8,152 nucleotides of DNA from Candidatus Falkowiibacteriota bacterium (GCA_014728685.1 WJLG01000074.1:1-8152); one strand, 5' to 3'; counted from the first letter of the stretch, positions 1 through 6,462 are shown. Notes: generated from the letters alone by a model not told the origin. Program-made: numbers and translations.

Positions 1-116
1 AGATACATCTGTATTGAACACTGATGCCATGTCCTCAAATATAAATATTCGATTTCTACTTTTGTAGATAGCCTTTAGAATTCACGAATTGCTTTACTCA
101 AATATAAATATTCGAT
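1..116 (+). CRISPR. 3' (leader-distal) end of a type V-A (Cas12a-type) CRISPR array
   Basis: A complete 36-base repeat lies at 34-69. It begins CTCAAATATAAATATTCG and ends in TTTCTACTTTTGTAGAT, which folds as stem TCTAC (55-59), loop TTTT (60-63), stem GTAGA (64-68). This matches the conserved crRNA handle of Cas12a arrays (AATTTCTACTnTTGTAGAT), with GA in place of AA at its start. A 27-base spacer (70-96) follows. Bases 97-116 then repeat the first 20 bases of the unit exactly, but the handle half is gone, as expected of a degenerate terminal repeat. Bases 1-4 (AGAT) fit the end of a preceding repeat, making 5-33 a 29-base spacer. Handle orientation puts transcription on the + strand, with leader and cas genes off-window to the left. 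No cas gene is visible, so the Cas12a assignment rests on the repeat alone. Confidence 0.87.
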
Positions 117-136
117 ACCCAAGCTCCTATTGATAC

Positions 137-163
137 CGCCTGCCGTAGAACGGCAGGCGTTTT
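137..163 (+). terminator. Intrinsic terminator after the CRISPR array
   Basis: A perfect 10-bp stem (CGCCTGCCGT at 137-146 with ACGGCAGGCG at 150-159) closes a 3-base loop (AGA) and runs into TTTT at 160-163, then AATTT. It lies 20 bases after the terminal CRISPR repeat and before the promoter of the next gene, so it most likely ends the pre-crRNA transcript. The stem is very GC-rich against an AT-rich background. It could also be a copy of a dispersed palindrome that serves as a terminator. Confidence 0.8.
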
Positions 164-165
164 AA

Positions 166-194
166 TTTAACTAATTCGTTATTTTTGGTATAAT
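166..194 (+). promoter_or_regulatory. Extended -10 promoter for the glycan gene cluster
   Basis: TATAAT at 189-194 is a perfect -10 box, preceded by TGG at 186-188 (TGn extended -10 element). A weak -35 candidate, TTTAAC, lies at 166-171 with a 17-base spacer. Transcription would start near 200, giving a leader of under 30 bases before the ATG at 228. No Shine-Dalgarno sequence is seen in that leader. This is the only convincing promoter seen ahead of the co-directional gene run. Confidence 0.65.
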
Positions 195-227
195 TAATAA
201 AGAATATAACATTATTTTATAGAATAT

Positions 228-1472
228 ATGAAAAAACTATTGATCATATCATTTTTGCTTTTTTTAGCTCCGATTTCGGCCATGCGGGCCGGTTTGGCCG
301 AGGATCTGTCCGGTAGGATACTTTTGGACGTGGAAAGCAACGGCGAGGCTTGGTACATCTACCCCAAGGATAATAAAAGATACTATCTGGGCCGGCCGGC
401 TGACGCTTTCGCCATCATGAGGCAACTGGGTCTGGGAATAAGCGAGGCTGATTTTCAGAAGATCCCGCAGGCGGGCATGAACAGCCAAGGCGATGCGGTA
501 TTGACCAGGAGATTGTCCGGATCCATTGTTTTGCAGGTCGAGAAGAACGGCGAGGCTTGGTATATAAATCCGGTGGATCTTAAAAAATATTATCTGGGCC
601 GTCCGGCTGATGCTTTTCGCATCATGAGAGAATTGGGACTTGGGATATCGCGCGTTAATTTGGCAACCATCAACAAGTCCACTTATGACGAAGAGATCGA
701 TCAGTACAGCTCTTATGAATATAGAAAAAAGATTTCGGCCGGCGGAGAAGATTTTTATGTCGATATCGTAAAGATAGATCTGGATGATCCCGGCTTGGGC
801 ATAATCACGGATACAGCCGCCAATTATACCTGCCAAAGCAATTGTCCGGCCAAGAGTTTGGCTGATTTCATTTTTGATAATAATGGGTTTGCCGGAATGA
901 ATGGCAGTTATTTCGATACTTCGAATGGGAAAAAGAATTACTATTTCGCTCCGGTCTATAGGACCAATGATGGCATTATGATCAATGACGACCAATTCAA
1001 ATATTGGACTACCGGGCCGGTTATGGCTTTTGATGAGCATAATAATTTTTATTATTTCAAGGATAGCCGAGACTTCCCTCATAAGAACGGCACTGATAGG
1101 GCGCAGGCTTTTTTTGAAGAATACGGCTCGCATTTGCAGGCGGCTATCAGCAATCGTCCGCGCTTGATAGAGAATAAGATGAACGCTTTGATCGACTGGG
1201 AAATGGATGACAAACAAAGAAACACCCGGTCGAACCGCAACGCGCTTGCTTACAAGGCCGGCGACAAGCCGGGAGAGAAAGGGGAGCTGTATTTGGTGAT
1301 AGCCAGGAATGCTACCGTACCGCAATTGGCTGATATTATGAAAGCCCTGGATGTGAATTACGCGCTTAATACTGACGGCGGTTATTCTTCGGCTTTGGTC
1401 TATAACGGCGAATATATGTTCGGTCCCGGAAGGGACGTGGTCAATGCCATTATTTTCACAAAGGATCAATGA
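228..1472 (+). CDS. Secreted phosphodiester glycosidase (NAGPA domain) with two N-terminal surface repeats
   Basis: The 414-residue protein starts with a signal peptide (KK, then a hydrophobic run, residues 4-18; likely cleavage after A18 or A24), so it acts outside the membrane. Two 46-residue repeats follow, at 27-72 and 96-141, sharing NGEAWYI and YYLGRPADAF.IMR.LGLGIS; I recall such repeats from Patescibacteria exported proteins. Residues about 165-411 resemble the NAGPA / phosphodiester glycosidase family (PF09992), with NGSYFD at 225-230 (family: aiNggfF), SNRNALAY at 335-342 and the glycine-rich NTDGGYSSALVY at 381-392 (family: LDGGgSt). Family members cleave sugar phosphodiesters, such as GlcNAc-1-phosphate linked to another sugar or to wall polymers. 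The substrate here is unknown. It is the first gene behind the promoter, with no Shine-Dalgarno site, and its stop overlaps the next start. The repeats may bind the cell surface, which is inference. Confidence 0.85.
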   Translation: MKKLLIISFLLFLAPISAMRAGLAEDLSGRILLDVESNGEAWYIYPKDNKRYYLGRPADAFAIMRQLGLGISEADFQKIPQAGMNSQGDAVLTRRLSGSIVLQVEKNGEAWYINPVDLKKYYLGRPADAFRIMRELGLGISRVNLATINKSTYDEEIDQYSSYEYRKKISAGGEDFYVDIVKIDLDDPGLGIITDTAANYTCQSNCPAKSLADFIFDNNGFAGMNGSYFDTSNGKKNYYFAPVYRTNDGIMINDDQFKYWTTGPVMAFDEHNNFYYFKDSRDFPHKNGTDRAQAFFEEYGSHLQAAISNRPRLIENKMNALIDWEMDDKQRNTRSNRNALAYKAGDKPGEKGELYLVIARNATVPQLADIMKALDVNYALNTDGGYSSALVYNGEYMFGPGRDVVNAIIFTKDQ

Positions 1473-1702
1473 CCAAAATATTAAAAGTAAAGATCAGGCC
1501 CAAAGCGCCGAAAAACGAGATAAAAGGAGAAATGGCCGACGGCACTCTAAAAGTCGATATCGCGGCTTTGCCGGAAAAGGGCGATGCCAACCGGGAATTG
1601 ATATCTTTTTTAGCCCGTAAATACAAAGTTGATGTTGATGACATAAAGATAAGCAGCGGAAAAAAGAGTAAATTAAAATTAATAAAAATAAAGTCTTTAT
1701 GA
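1469..1702 (+). CDS. DUF167 / YggU family protein (UPF0235)
   Basis: This 77-residue protein is short for the family (about 75-100) but complete. It carries the family pattern: a first beta strand with basic KVKIRPKAPKNEI, a central LKVDIAALPEKGDANRELI (residues 27-45; family 'G.AN..l...la'), and a C-terminal ISSGKKSKLKLIKI (60-73; family 'v.i..G..sr.K...i'). The biochemical role of YggU proteins is not established. It overlaps the previous stop by four bases (ATGA), and AAGGA at 1461-1465 could be a closely spaced ribosome binding site, so translation is probably coupled. It also overlaps the next gene by ATGA. Such genes sit in many unrelated operons, so the context says little about its job. 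Confidence 0.88.
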   Translation: MTKILKVKIRPKAPKNEIKGEMADGTLKVDIAALPEKGDANRELISFLARKYKVDVDDIKISSGKKSKLKLIKIKSL

Positions 1703-2331
1703 AAAAAGAAGTAAATGCCGATCTGTTCAGCTTGAGCAAGATAAGCATGGTAATAAGATTTTTGGTAATATCGGATTTTTTTATTTGGGGAAGCTGGGGT
1801 TTGATCTATCCGATATTCGCCATTTATATCACGGACAATATCCAAGGCGGCGGTTTGGCCGTGGCCGGTATCGCTTACGGGATCTTCGTGTTTACCAGAA
1901 GTTTGTTCCAGATACCCATAGCCATCTTTGCCGATAAGACCAAGGGAGAAAAGGATGATTTTTGGTTCATGCTTTCAGGTACTTGCCTTTTGATCTTGAC
2001 CCCGATACTGATGATCTATATAGATCATATTTGGCAGTTGTATGCAGTTCAGGTTATCCACGGCTTGGGAAACGCCGCCATCTATCCTACCAGAATGGCG
2101 ATATTCACCAGGCATATCGACAAAAAACACGAGGGTTTGGAGTGGGGAATATTTCAAACCATGATGGATATCAGCTTGGCCTTCTCCGCTTTTTTGGGCG
2201 GATTCATAGTGTCGAGTTTTGGGTGGAACACGCTCTTGATAACAAGAAGCGTATTGTATTTCTTGGGAGCATTGTTCGTTTTGGGTATATATAGACAAAT
2301 GAAAAAAGGCAAGATACTTTTTGCCCGATAA
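1699..2331 (+). CDS. Half-length MFS-type membrane transporter (six predicted helices)
   Basis: The 210-residue integral membrane protein has about six hydrophobic segments (near 18-44, 53-76, 88-107, 112-135, 150-172, 177-197). A motif-A-like loop between helices 2 and 3 (IFADKTKGEKDDF, 76-88; MFS consensus GxLaDrxGrrr) and the surrounding pattern point to the N-terminal half of a major facilitator. A usual MFS protein has 12 helices and about 400 residues. Here the reading frame ends in a clean TAA, and the downstream frame belongs to a glycosyltransferase, so no second half is present. I recall similar short MFS proteins in Patescibacteria, so it probably works as a dimer rather than being a broken gene. 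Its start overlaps the previous stop (ATGA), with no Shine-Dalgarno site. The substrate is unknown; a sugar or glycan precursor is a guess from its neighbours. Confidence 0.78.
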   Translation: MKKEVNADLFSLSKISMVIRFLVISDFFIWGSWGLIYPIFAIYITDNIQGGGLAVAGIAYGIFVFTRSLFQIPIAIFADKTKGEKDDFWFMLSGTCLLILTPILMIYIDHIWQLYAVQVIHGLGNAAIYPTRMAIFTRHIDKKHEGLEWGIFQTMMDISLAFSAFLGGFIVSSFGWNTLLITRSVLYFLGALFVLGIYRQMKKGKILFAR

Positions 2332-2335
2332 AATT

Positions 2336-3223
2336 ATGGACCTTTCTATAATCATAGTTTCTTGGAATGTTAAAGACAGGCTTAAAGCCAATTTAGAAAA
2401 ATTATTCTCGAGCCGGATAGAGGCGGATTTCGAGGTGTTTGTCGTTGACAACGATTCCAAGGATAGGACTCCGGAAATGATAGAGAATTGTTTTCCCAAG
2501 GTCGAGCTGATAAGAAATGAAGAGAACCTGGGCTTTGCCCGCGCCAATAATCAGGCTATCAAAAGATCGAAAGGCAGATATATCCTGCTTTTGAATCCGG
2601 ACATGGAGATCTATGCCGATACTTTGGACGATATGGTCCGCTGGATGGACGGCAATGAACGATCCGATATTGCCGGCTGTAAACTGGTAGATGAAAATGG
2701 CGGCCTTATCAAGCATGTTCGCAATTTTCCAAACCTGGCAGATCAGCTGGCCATCATTTTGAAATTGCCTCATATCTTTCCTTCCGTTCTTGATAGCTAC
2801 ATAATAAAGGATTTTGACTATGAAAAAGCTTCTCAGGTCCAGAGTATTAGAGGAGGTTTTTTTATGATCAGAAGAGGGTCATTGAAAAAAATATTGCCGG
2901 AAGAAAAATGGAAAAAGCTGGAAGTACTTGATGAAAGATATTTTCTTTGGTTCGAAGAGGTCGACCTTTGCCGACAGACGATCGAAGCCGGAGGCGAGGT
3001 TTGGTATACCCCGAAAGCCAGGTGCAGAGACCATGTCGGCCAAAGCTTCAAGCAGGTTTCCGGCCTGAAAAAGCAAAGATATTTCCGAGATTCCATGATA
3101 AAGTATTTCATTAAATGGCAGCCGGCTTGGCAAGCCGTGGTATTGAAAACAGTTTGGCCGATCGGCTTGATGTTGACCCGGATGTTGGATATGTTGGGAG
3201 TGAAAGGAAAAGGAAAGACTTAA
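2336..3223 (+). CDS. GT2 family glycosyltransferase (rhamnosyltransferase-like)
   Basis: The 295-residue GT-A fold enzyme transfers a sugar from a nucleotide-sugar donor, probably on the cytoplasmic face of the membrane during surface glycan assembly. Visible motifs are the first strand DLSIIIVSWN (2-11), the nucleotide-binding VVDNDS (36-41), NLGFARANNQAI (64-75), the DxD-equivalent NPDM (87-90), GGFFMIRR (173-180), the acceptor/catalytic region FLWFEEVDLCRQ (203-214) and a conserved DHVGQS (232-237). The last 40 residues contain an amphipathic to hydrophobic stretch (WQPAWQAVVLKTVWPIGLML) that could tether it to the membrane. I chose ATG at 2336, four bases after the preceding stop. An in-frame TTG at 2321 would add five residues before the usual GT2 start and overlap the upstream gene. 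Donor and acceptor sugars cannot be read from sequence. Confidence 0.9.
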   Translation: MDLSIIIVSWNVKDRLKANLEKLFSSRIEADFEVFVVDNDSKDRTPEMIENCFPKVELIRNEENLGFARANNQAIKRSKGRYILLLNPDMEIYADTLDDMVRWMDGNERSDIAGCKLVDENGGLIKHVRNFPNLADQLAIILKLPHIFPSVLDSYIIKDFDYEKASQVQSIRGGFFMIRRGSLKKILPEEKWKKLEVLDERYFLWFEEVDLCRQTIEAGGEVWYTPKARCRDHVGQSFKQVSGLKKQRYFRDSMIKYFIKWQPAWQAVVLKTVWPIGLMLTRMLDMLGVKGKGKT

Positions 3224-3235
3224 TTAATTTGAAAT

Positions 3236-4474
3236 TTGAAGAAAATTAAAATATCATATATGGGTAAGATATTGAATCGCTACAAAAAAATAGTCGGCAG
3301 CGAAAAGATAAAAGAAATAGAAAAAAGAGCCAAGCCCCTGAAGGGTAAGTATATTCTGCATATAAATGCCACTTATTACGGCGGCGGCGTGGCTGAGATC
3401 TTGGATAACCTCGTTGTTTTGATGAACGACGTCGGAATTAATGCCTGTTGGAGCATAATCAAAGGCTCTGAACCTTTTTTTGAGATAACGAAAACTTTTC
3501 ACAACGGAACGCAAGGTTATCCGATAAAGCTCACGAAAGAAGTAAAGGCCACCTATGAGGAGCTTTGCCGGAGAAATTCCGTGTATATAAATTTTTGCGG
3601 AGCCGATGCTGTCATTGCCCATGATCCGCAAGTTTTACCTTTGATAAAATACGCTCGTCCGGATAGAAAGAAAGAACCTTGGGTTTGGCGGATACATACT
3701 GACATCACTCAGCCTGATCCCGACCTGTGGAATTATTTGAAGACTTTTATCAAGAATTACAATGAGATGGTGGTCTCGGATGAGAAATATCTTAAAGATG
3801 ATATCGGTCTTAAACAGACGATAATCATGCCTTCTATAGATCCTTTGAGCAAGAAGAATCGCGATCTGAGTGATAAGCAGGCTCGAAAGATACTGAAAGA
3901 CGCCGGGATCGATCTGAAAAAGCCCATGATCTGCCAGATCTCCCGTTATGATCGCTGGAAGGATCAGGTGGGGGTAGTGGAGGCTTTCAAGAGGATCAAA
4001 AAGGAAGTTGATTGCCAGTTGGTACTTTTGGGTAATTATGCCACGGATGATCCGGAAGGAGCGGCTTATTACAAAAAGACAAAAGCTAAAGCCAAAGGAT
4101 TGAAGGATATCAAAGTTATAGCTGATAAAGGAGCCAGCCCGCTTTTGGTGAATGCTTTGCAGAAAATGTCCGAAGTGGTGATCCAGAAATCTTTGAGGGA
4201 AGGCTTTGGGCTGACGGTATCAGAAGCGCTTTGGAAAAGGACTCCGGTGGTTGCCGGCAATGTCGGGGGCATACCCAGCCAAATAAAGCACGGAGAGAAT
4301 GGCTTTTTGGTGAATAGCGTCAAGCAATGCGCTGAAAAAACCATTGAATTGCTTAAAGATGATAAGCTGAGAAAAAAAATGGGCAAGAATGGCCGTGAAT
4401 ATGTGCGGGAGAATTTTTTGATCACCAGGCACCTATTGGATTATTTGGAATTACTTAATAGGATTATTAAATAA
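3236..4474 (+). CDS. treT: TreT-like trehalose synthase (GT4, glycosyl-transferring)
   Basis: The 412-residue protein matches the TreT / trehalose phosphorylase-synthase type of GT4 enzymes, which join an NDP-glucose and glucose to give trehalose, or run the reverse. Visible features are HINATYYGGGVAEIL (42-56), which is very characteristic of the group, FHNGTQG (88-94), HDPQ (129-132), WRIHTDIT (151-158), the donor-site SRYDRWKD (236-243) and the GT4 EGFGLTVSE (322-330, the E-x7-E motif), with a GT-B two-domain layout. The length is normal for the family. The start is the weak point. TTG at 3236 gives MKKIKISYMGKIL, which fits the family's N-terminal strand before the 'RYKKIVG' helix. ATG at 3260 would trim eight residues. 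It lies 12 bases after the preceding gene. An A/G-rich tract at 3206-3218 is too far upstream for a normal ribosome site. A related GT4 making another glycoside is possible. Confidence 0.8.
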   Translation: MKKIKISYMGKILNRYKKIVGSEKIKEIEKRAKPLKGKYILHINATYYGGGVAEILDNLVVLMNDVGINACWSIIKGSEPFFEITKTFHNGTQGYPIKLTKEVKATYEELCRRNSVYINFCGADAVIAHDPQVLPLIKYARPDRKKEPWVWRIHTDITQPDPDLWNYLKTFIKNYNEMVVSDEKYLKDDIGLKQTIIMPSIDPLSKKNRDLSDKQARKILKDAGIDLKKPMICQISRYDRWKDQVGVVEAFKRIKKEVDCQLVLLGNYATDDPEGAAYYKKTKAKAKGLKDIKVIADKGASPLLVNALQKMSEVVIQKSLREGFGLTVSEALWKRTPVVAGNVGGIPSQIKHGENGFLVNSVKQCAEKTIELLKDDKLRKKMGKNGREYVRENFLITRHLLDYLELLNRIIK

Positions 4475-4481
4475 AATTATC

Positions 4482-4537
4482 AATCTTCAAACTTCAATTT
4501 GCGATTATTGAAGATTAAAGATTTAACATTGAAGATT
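4482..4537 (+). repeat. Inverted and direct copies of TTGAAGATT in an intergenic spacer
   Basis: AATCTTCAA (4482-4490) and TTGAAGATT (4508-4516) form a perfect 9-bp inverted repeat with a 17-base loop. A second TTGAAGATT follows at 4529-4537, ending three bases before the ATG at 4540. The 65-bp spacer is otherwise AT-rich, with no promoter I would trust. It could be a weak hairpin between co-transcribed genes or a protein-binding site. The function is unknown. Confidence 0.5.
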
Positions 4538-4539
4538 AG

Positions 4540-5592
4540 ATGAAAGTTGCTTTAATAATTGCTCCGAACTGGAGGGATTATGCCAAAAAGTATTTACCTG
4601 ACTGTATAAAAAGTTTGCGCAAGCAGAATTATAAAGGTCAGATCAAAATATTCATCGCCGATAATGAAACGAGCGATGAAAGTTTTTTATATCTGAAAAA
4701 GACAGTACCGGAAGCCGAGATCGTCAGGAATAAAAATAATGACGGGTTTGCCAAAAGCAACAATGACTGCATCAAGAAGGCAATGAAAGAGGGCTTTGAA
4801 TATATCATACTTTTCAATATGGATACGGTAGTGGATGAAGATTGCGTTTCCATGATGGTAAAAGCGGCCAAAGATAATTCCAAGGCGGGGTCTGTCCAGG
4901 CGCGGTTGATGGTGCATGGAGAAAAAGATGTCATTAATAGCTTGGGTAATAGCACTCATTTCTTAGGCTTTGGCTACTGTTTGGATTATCGAAAAAACTA
5001 TATAGAAAACTATATAGAAAACTATATAGATATAATGTATCCTTCCGGAGCGGCTGTGCTATTCAAGAAAGAGGCTTTGAAAAAGACCGGTTTGTTTGAT
5101 GAAGATTTTTGGATGTACAATGAGGATCAAGAGCTTGGCTGGCGCTTGCTTTTGGCCGGTTATAAGAATATCTTGGCTGATAGGGCGGTGGTTTGGCATA
5201 AATATGAATTTGCCCGTTCTTGCAAGCAGTATTATTGGATGGACAGGAATAGGATATTGGCCATCTTATTCTGCTACCGGCTTCCCACTTTGATACTGAT
5301 AATGCCGGCTTTTGTTTTGATGGAAGTCGGGCTTATGCTTTTTTCCATAAAAAGCGGCTGGCTTAAGGAAAAGATCCGAGTTTGGAAGTATTTTTTATCT
5401 TTTAAAAATTGGAAATACATTATTAAAAGAAGAGGGGAGAATCAAAAGTTAAGAAAAGTAAAAGATAAGGATATTATAGATTTGATAAGCGGTAAAATAT
5501 GGTATCAAGAAGTAGATGATTGGAAATTAAGATCGATCAACCCATTTTTTGATATTTATTGGAAACTTGTCAGATTTTTAATAATATGGTAA
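4540..5592 (+). CDS. GT2 family glycosyltransferase with C-terminal membrane region
   Basis: The 350-residue GT2 enzyme has an N-terminal GT-A domain: KVALIIAPN (2-10), IADNETSD (39-46), NDGFAKSNNDCI (67-78), the DxD-like NMDT (93-96), YPSGAAVLFKK (167-177) and the catalytic-region FWMYNEDQELGWRL (190-203). After it come a hydrophobic stretch at about 239-270 (one or two membrane segments) and a basic, AT-rich-coded tail of about 80 residues ending in a hydrophobic FLIIW. It therefore probably sits on the inner membrane face and extends a lipid-linked glycan. Residues 153-164 are NYIE-NYIE-NYID, from an in-frame 12-bp triplication just before the YPSGAA strand. GAAGATTAG upstream of the ATG is only a weak ribosome site. 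Donor and acceptor are unknown. The 3' third is visibly more AT-rich than the catalytic domain. Confidence 0.88.
   Translation: MKVALIIAPNWRDYAKKYLPDCIKSLRKQNYKGQIKIFIADNETSDESFLYLKKTVPEAEIVRNKNNDGFAKSNNDCIKKAMKEGFEYIILFNMDTVVDEDCVSMMVKAAKDNSKAGSVQARLMVHGEKDVINSLGNSTHFLGFGYCLDYRKNYIENYIENYIDIMYPSGAAVLFKKEALKKTGLFDEDFWMYNEDQELGWRLLLAGYKNILADRAVVWHKYEFARSCKQYYWMDRNRILAILFCYRLPTLILIMPAFVLMEVGLMLFSIKSGWLKEKIRVWKYFLSFKNWKYIIKRRGENQKLRKVKDKDIIDLISGKIWYQEVDDWKLRSINPFFDIYWKLVRFLIIW
4996..5031 (+). repeat. Three in-frame copies of a 12-bp tandem repeat inside a GT2 gene
   Basis: The unit AACTATATAGAA occurs at 4996-5007 and 5008-5019, with a third copy at 5020-5031 differing only in its last base. 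Each unit is four codons, giving NYIE, NYIE, NYID. The length is a multiple of three, so the number of copies can change without breaking the gene. This points to slippage in an AT-rich stretch. Confidence 0.9.
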
Positions 5593-5616
5593 AAACATTA
5601 CATTGATCTTAATGAT

Positions 5617-5649
5617 TTTTAAGCTATTTTTGCAACTTGTAGCTTAAAA
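5617..5649 (+). repeat. Perfect 10-bp inverted repeat before a GT2 start codon
   Basis: TTTTAAGCTA (5617-5626) and TAGCTTAAAA (5640-5649) are exact reverse complements around a 13-base loop. The hairpin ends ten bases before the ATG at 5660. It has only two G-C pairs and is followed by TTTGAGAATA rather than a T run, so it is not a good terminator. It could affect ribosome access to the next gene or bind a dimeric protein. No role can be shown. Confidence 0.55.
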
Positions 5650-5659
5650 TTTGAGAATA

Positions 5660-6439
5660 ATGGACATAAGCGTAATAATAGTCAATTATAAAAATCCGGA
5701 AAAGACCAACGCCTGTATCGAATCCATCAAGAATTCCGATACGGGTGATTTGAATTTGGAGATAATCGCGGTTGATAATAATTCAAGAGATGATAGCATC
5801 GAGAAGATAAGCCGGGCTCATCCGGATATCAAGATCATAGCCAGCAACAAGAATTTGGGCATGGGCGGCGGAAATAATATCGGCATTGCAGAAGCCGGGG
5901 GTCGGTATTTATTGATACTCAATCCGGACACCATTATAAAAGGCGAAGCGATAAAAAAATTGCACGACTTGATAAACAGCCGGGAAGATGTGGGCATAGT
6001 CGGTCCGCGGCTTTTGAATCCGGATAACAGCCTTCAGTATTCATGTTTGCGCTTTCCTAAATTCCATACGCCGTTTTTCAGAAGGACTTTTTTGGGTAAA
6101 TTGGCTCCCGGGCATTTGAACAGATTCTTGATGAAGGATTTTGATCATAGTGAGACCAGGGAAGTGGATTGGATGATCGGCTCTTGCTTGATGATCGACA
6201 GGAATTTGTTGGCTAAATTGAGCAAAGCTTTTGATGAAAAATTTTTTATGTATTTCGAAGATACTGATCTGTGCCGCCGTTGTTGGAAAGAGAGCTATAA
6301 GGTCGTATATCATCCGCAAGCAGTAGTTGTACACGATCATATGAGGCAGAGCGCGGGCAAACCTTGGTATCTGGCGCCTTTTACGGATAAGCTGGCCAGA
6401 GAGCACATTAAGTCGTGGATGAAGTATTTTATAAGTTAA
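5660..6439 (+). CDS. GT2 family glycosyltransferase (rhamnosyltransferase-like)
   Basis: This compact 259-residue GT2 enzyme is a single GT-A domain. It shows MDISVIIVNYKN at the start, AVDNNSRDDS (37-46), NKNLGMGGGNNIGI (63-76), the DxD-equivalent NPDT (88-91), WMIGSCLMI (171-179) and FFMYFEDTDLCRR (195-207), followed by VVHDHMRQS (223-231), the metal/acceptor-side histidines common in this subgroup. No membrane segment is seen, unlike the previous GT2. It probably adds one sugar during surface polysaccharide assembly; the sugar is not predictable. I chose ATG at 5660 because it starts the protein exactly at the conserved first beta strand; TTG at 5651 would add three residues. There is no Shine-Dalgarno sequence. 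It is the last gene of the uninterrupted cluster, and a hairpin begins within its stop codon. Confidence 0.9.
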   Translation: MDISVIIVNYKNPEKTNACIESIKNSDTGDLNLEIIAVDNNSRDDSIEKISRAHPDIKIIASNKNLGMGGGNNIGIAEAGGRYLLILNPDTIIKGEAIKKLHDLINSREDVGIVGPRLLNPDNSLQYSCLRFPKFHTPFFRRTFLGKLAPGHLNRFLMKDFDHSETREVDWMIGSCLMIDRNLLAKLSKAFDEKFFMYFEDTDLCRRCWKESYKVVYHPQAVVVHDHMRQSAGKPWYLAPFTDKLAREHIKSWMKYFIS

Positions 6440-6462
6440 AACCTTTTTGAGAAAAAGGTTTT
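6438..6462 (+). terminator. AT-rich hairpin at the end of the glycosyltransferase cluster (possible terminator)
   Basis: AAAACCTTTTT (6438-6448) and AAAAAGGTTTT (6452-6462) pair perfectly over 11 bp around a 3-base loop (GAG). The left arm starts inside the TAA stop codon of the preceding gene. The right arm ends in TTTT followed by AATATTT, giving a U-rich exit. With only two G-C pairs the stem is weak, so partial read-through to the next gene is possible. Confidence 0.5.

Noticed and set aside
70..96. A self-targeting spacer matching this window
   Set aside because: I found no match to either spacer by eye on either strand outside the array.
264..1469. A long open reading frame of about 400 codons on the - strand, opposite the phosphodiester glycosidase gene
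   Set aside because: It is an antisense shadow of a clearly coding + strand gene with a signal peptide, internal repeats and a family domain. The - strand translation shows no domain, and its apparent repeats only mirror the + strand repeats.
1469..1702. Recoded UGA (code 25, UGA=Gly) as in some CPR lineages
   Set aside because: TGA ends the first two genes exactly where their domains end and where the next genes start. Reading through would run into frames already used by other genes.
2321..2335. TTG at 2321 as start of the first GT2 gene
   Set aside because: It overlaps the upstream gene and adds five residues before the conserved first beta strand. ATG at 2336 places the start where GT2 proteins normally begin.
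5651..5659. TTG at 5651 as start of the third GT2 gene
   Set aside because: ATG at 5660 starts directly at the conserved MDISVIIVNY strand, and no ribosome site favours the TTG.
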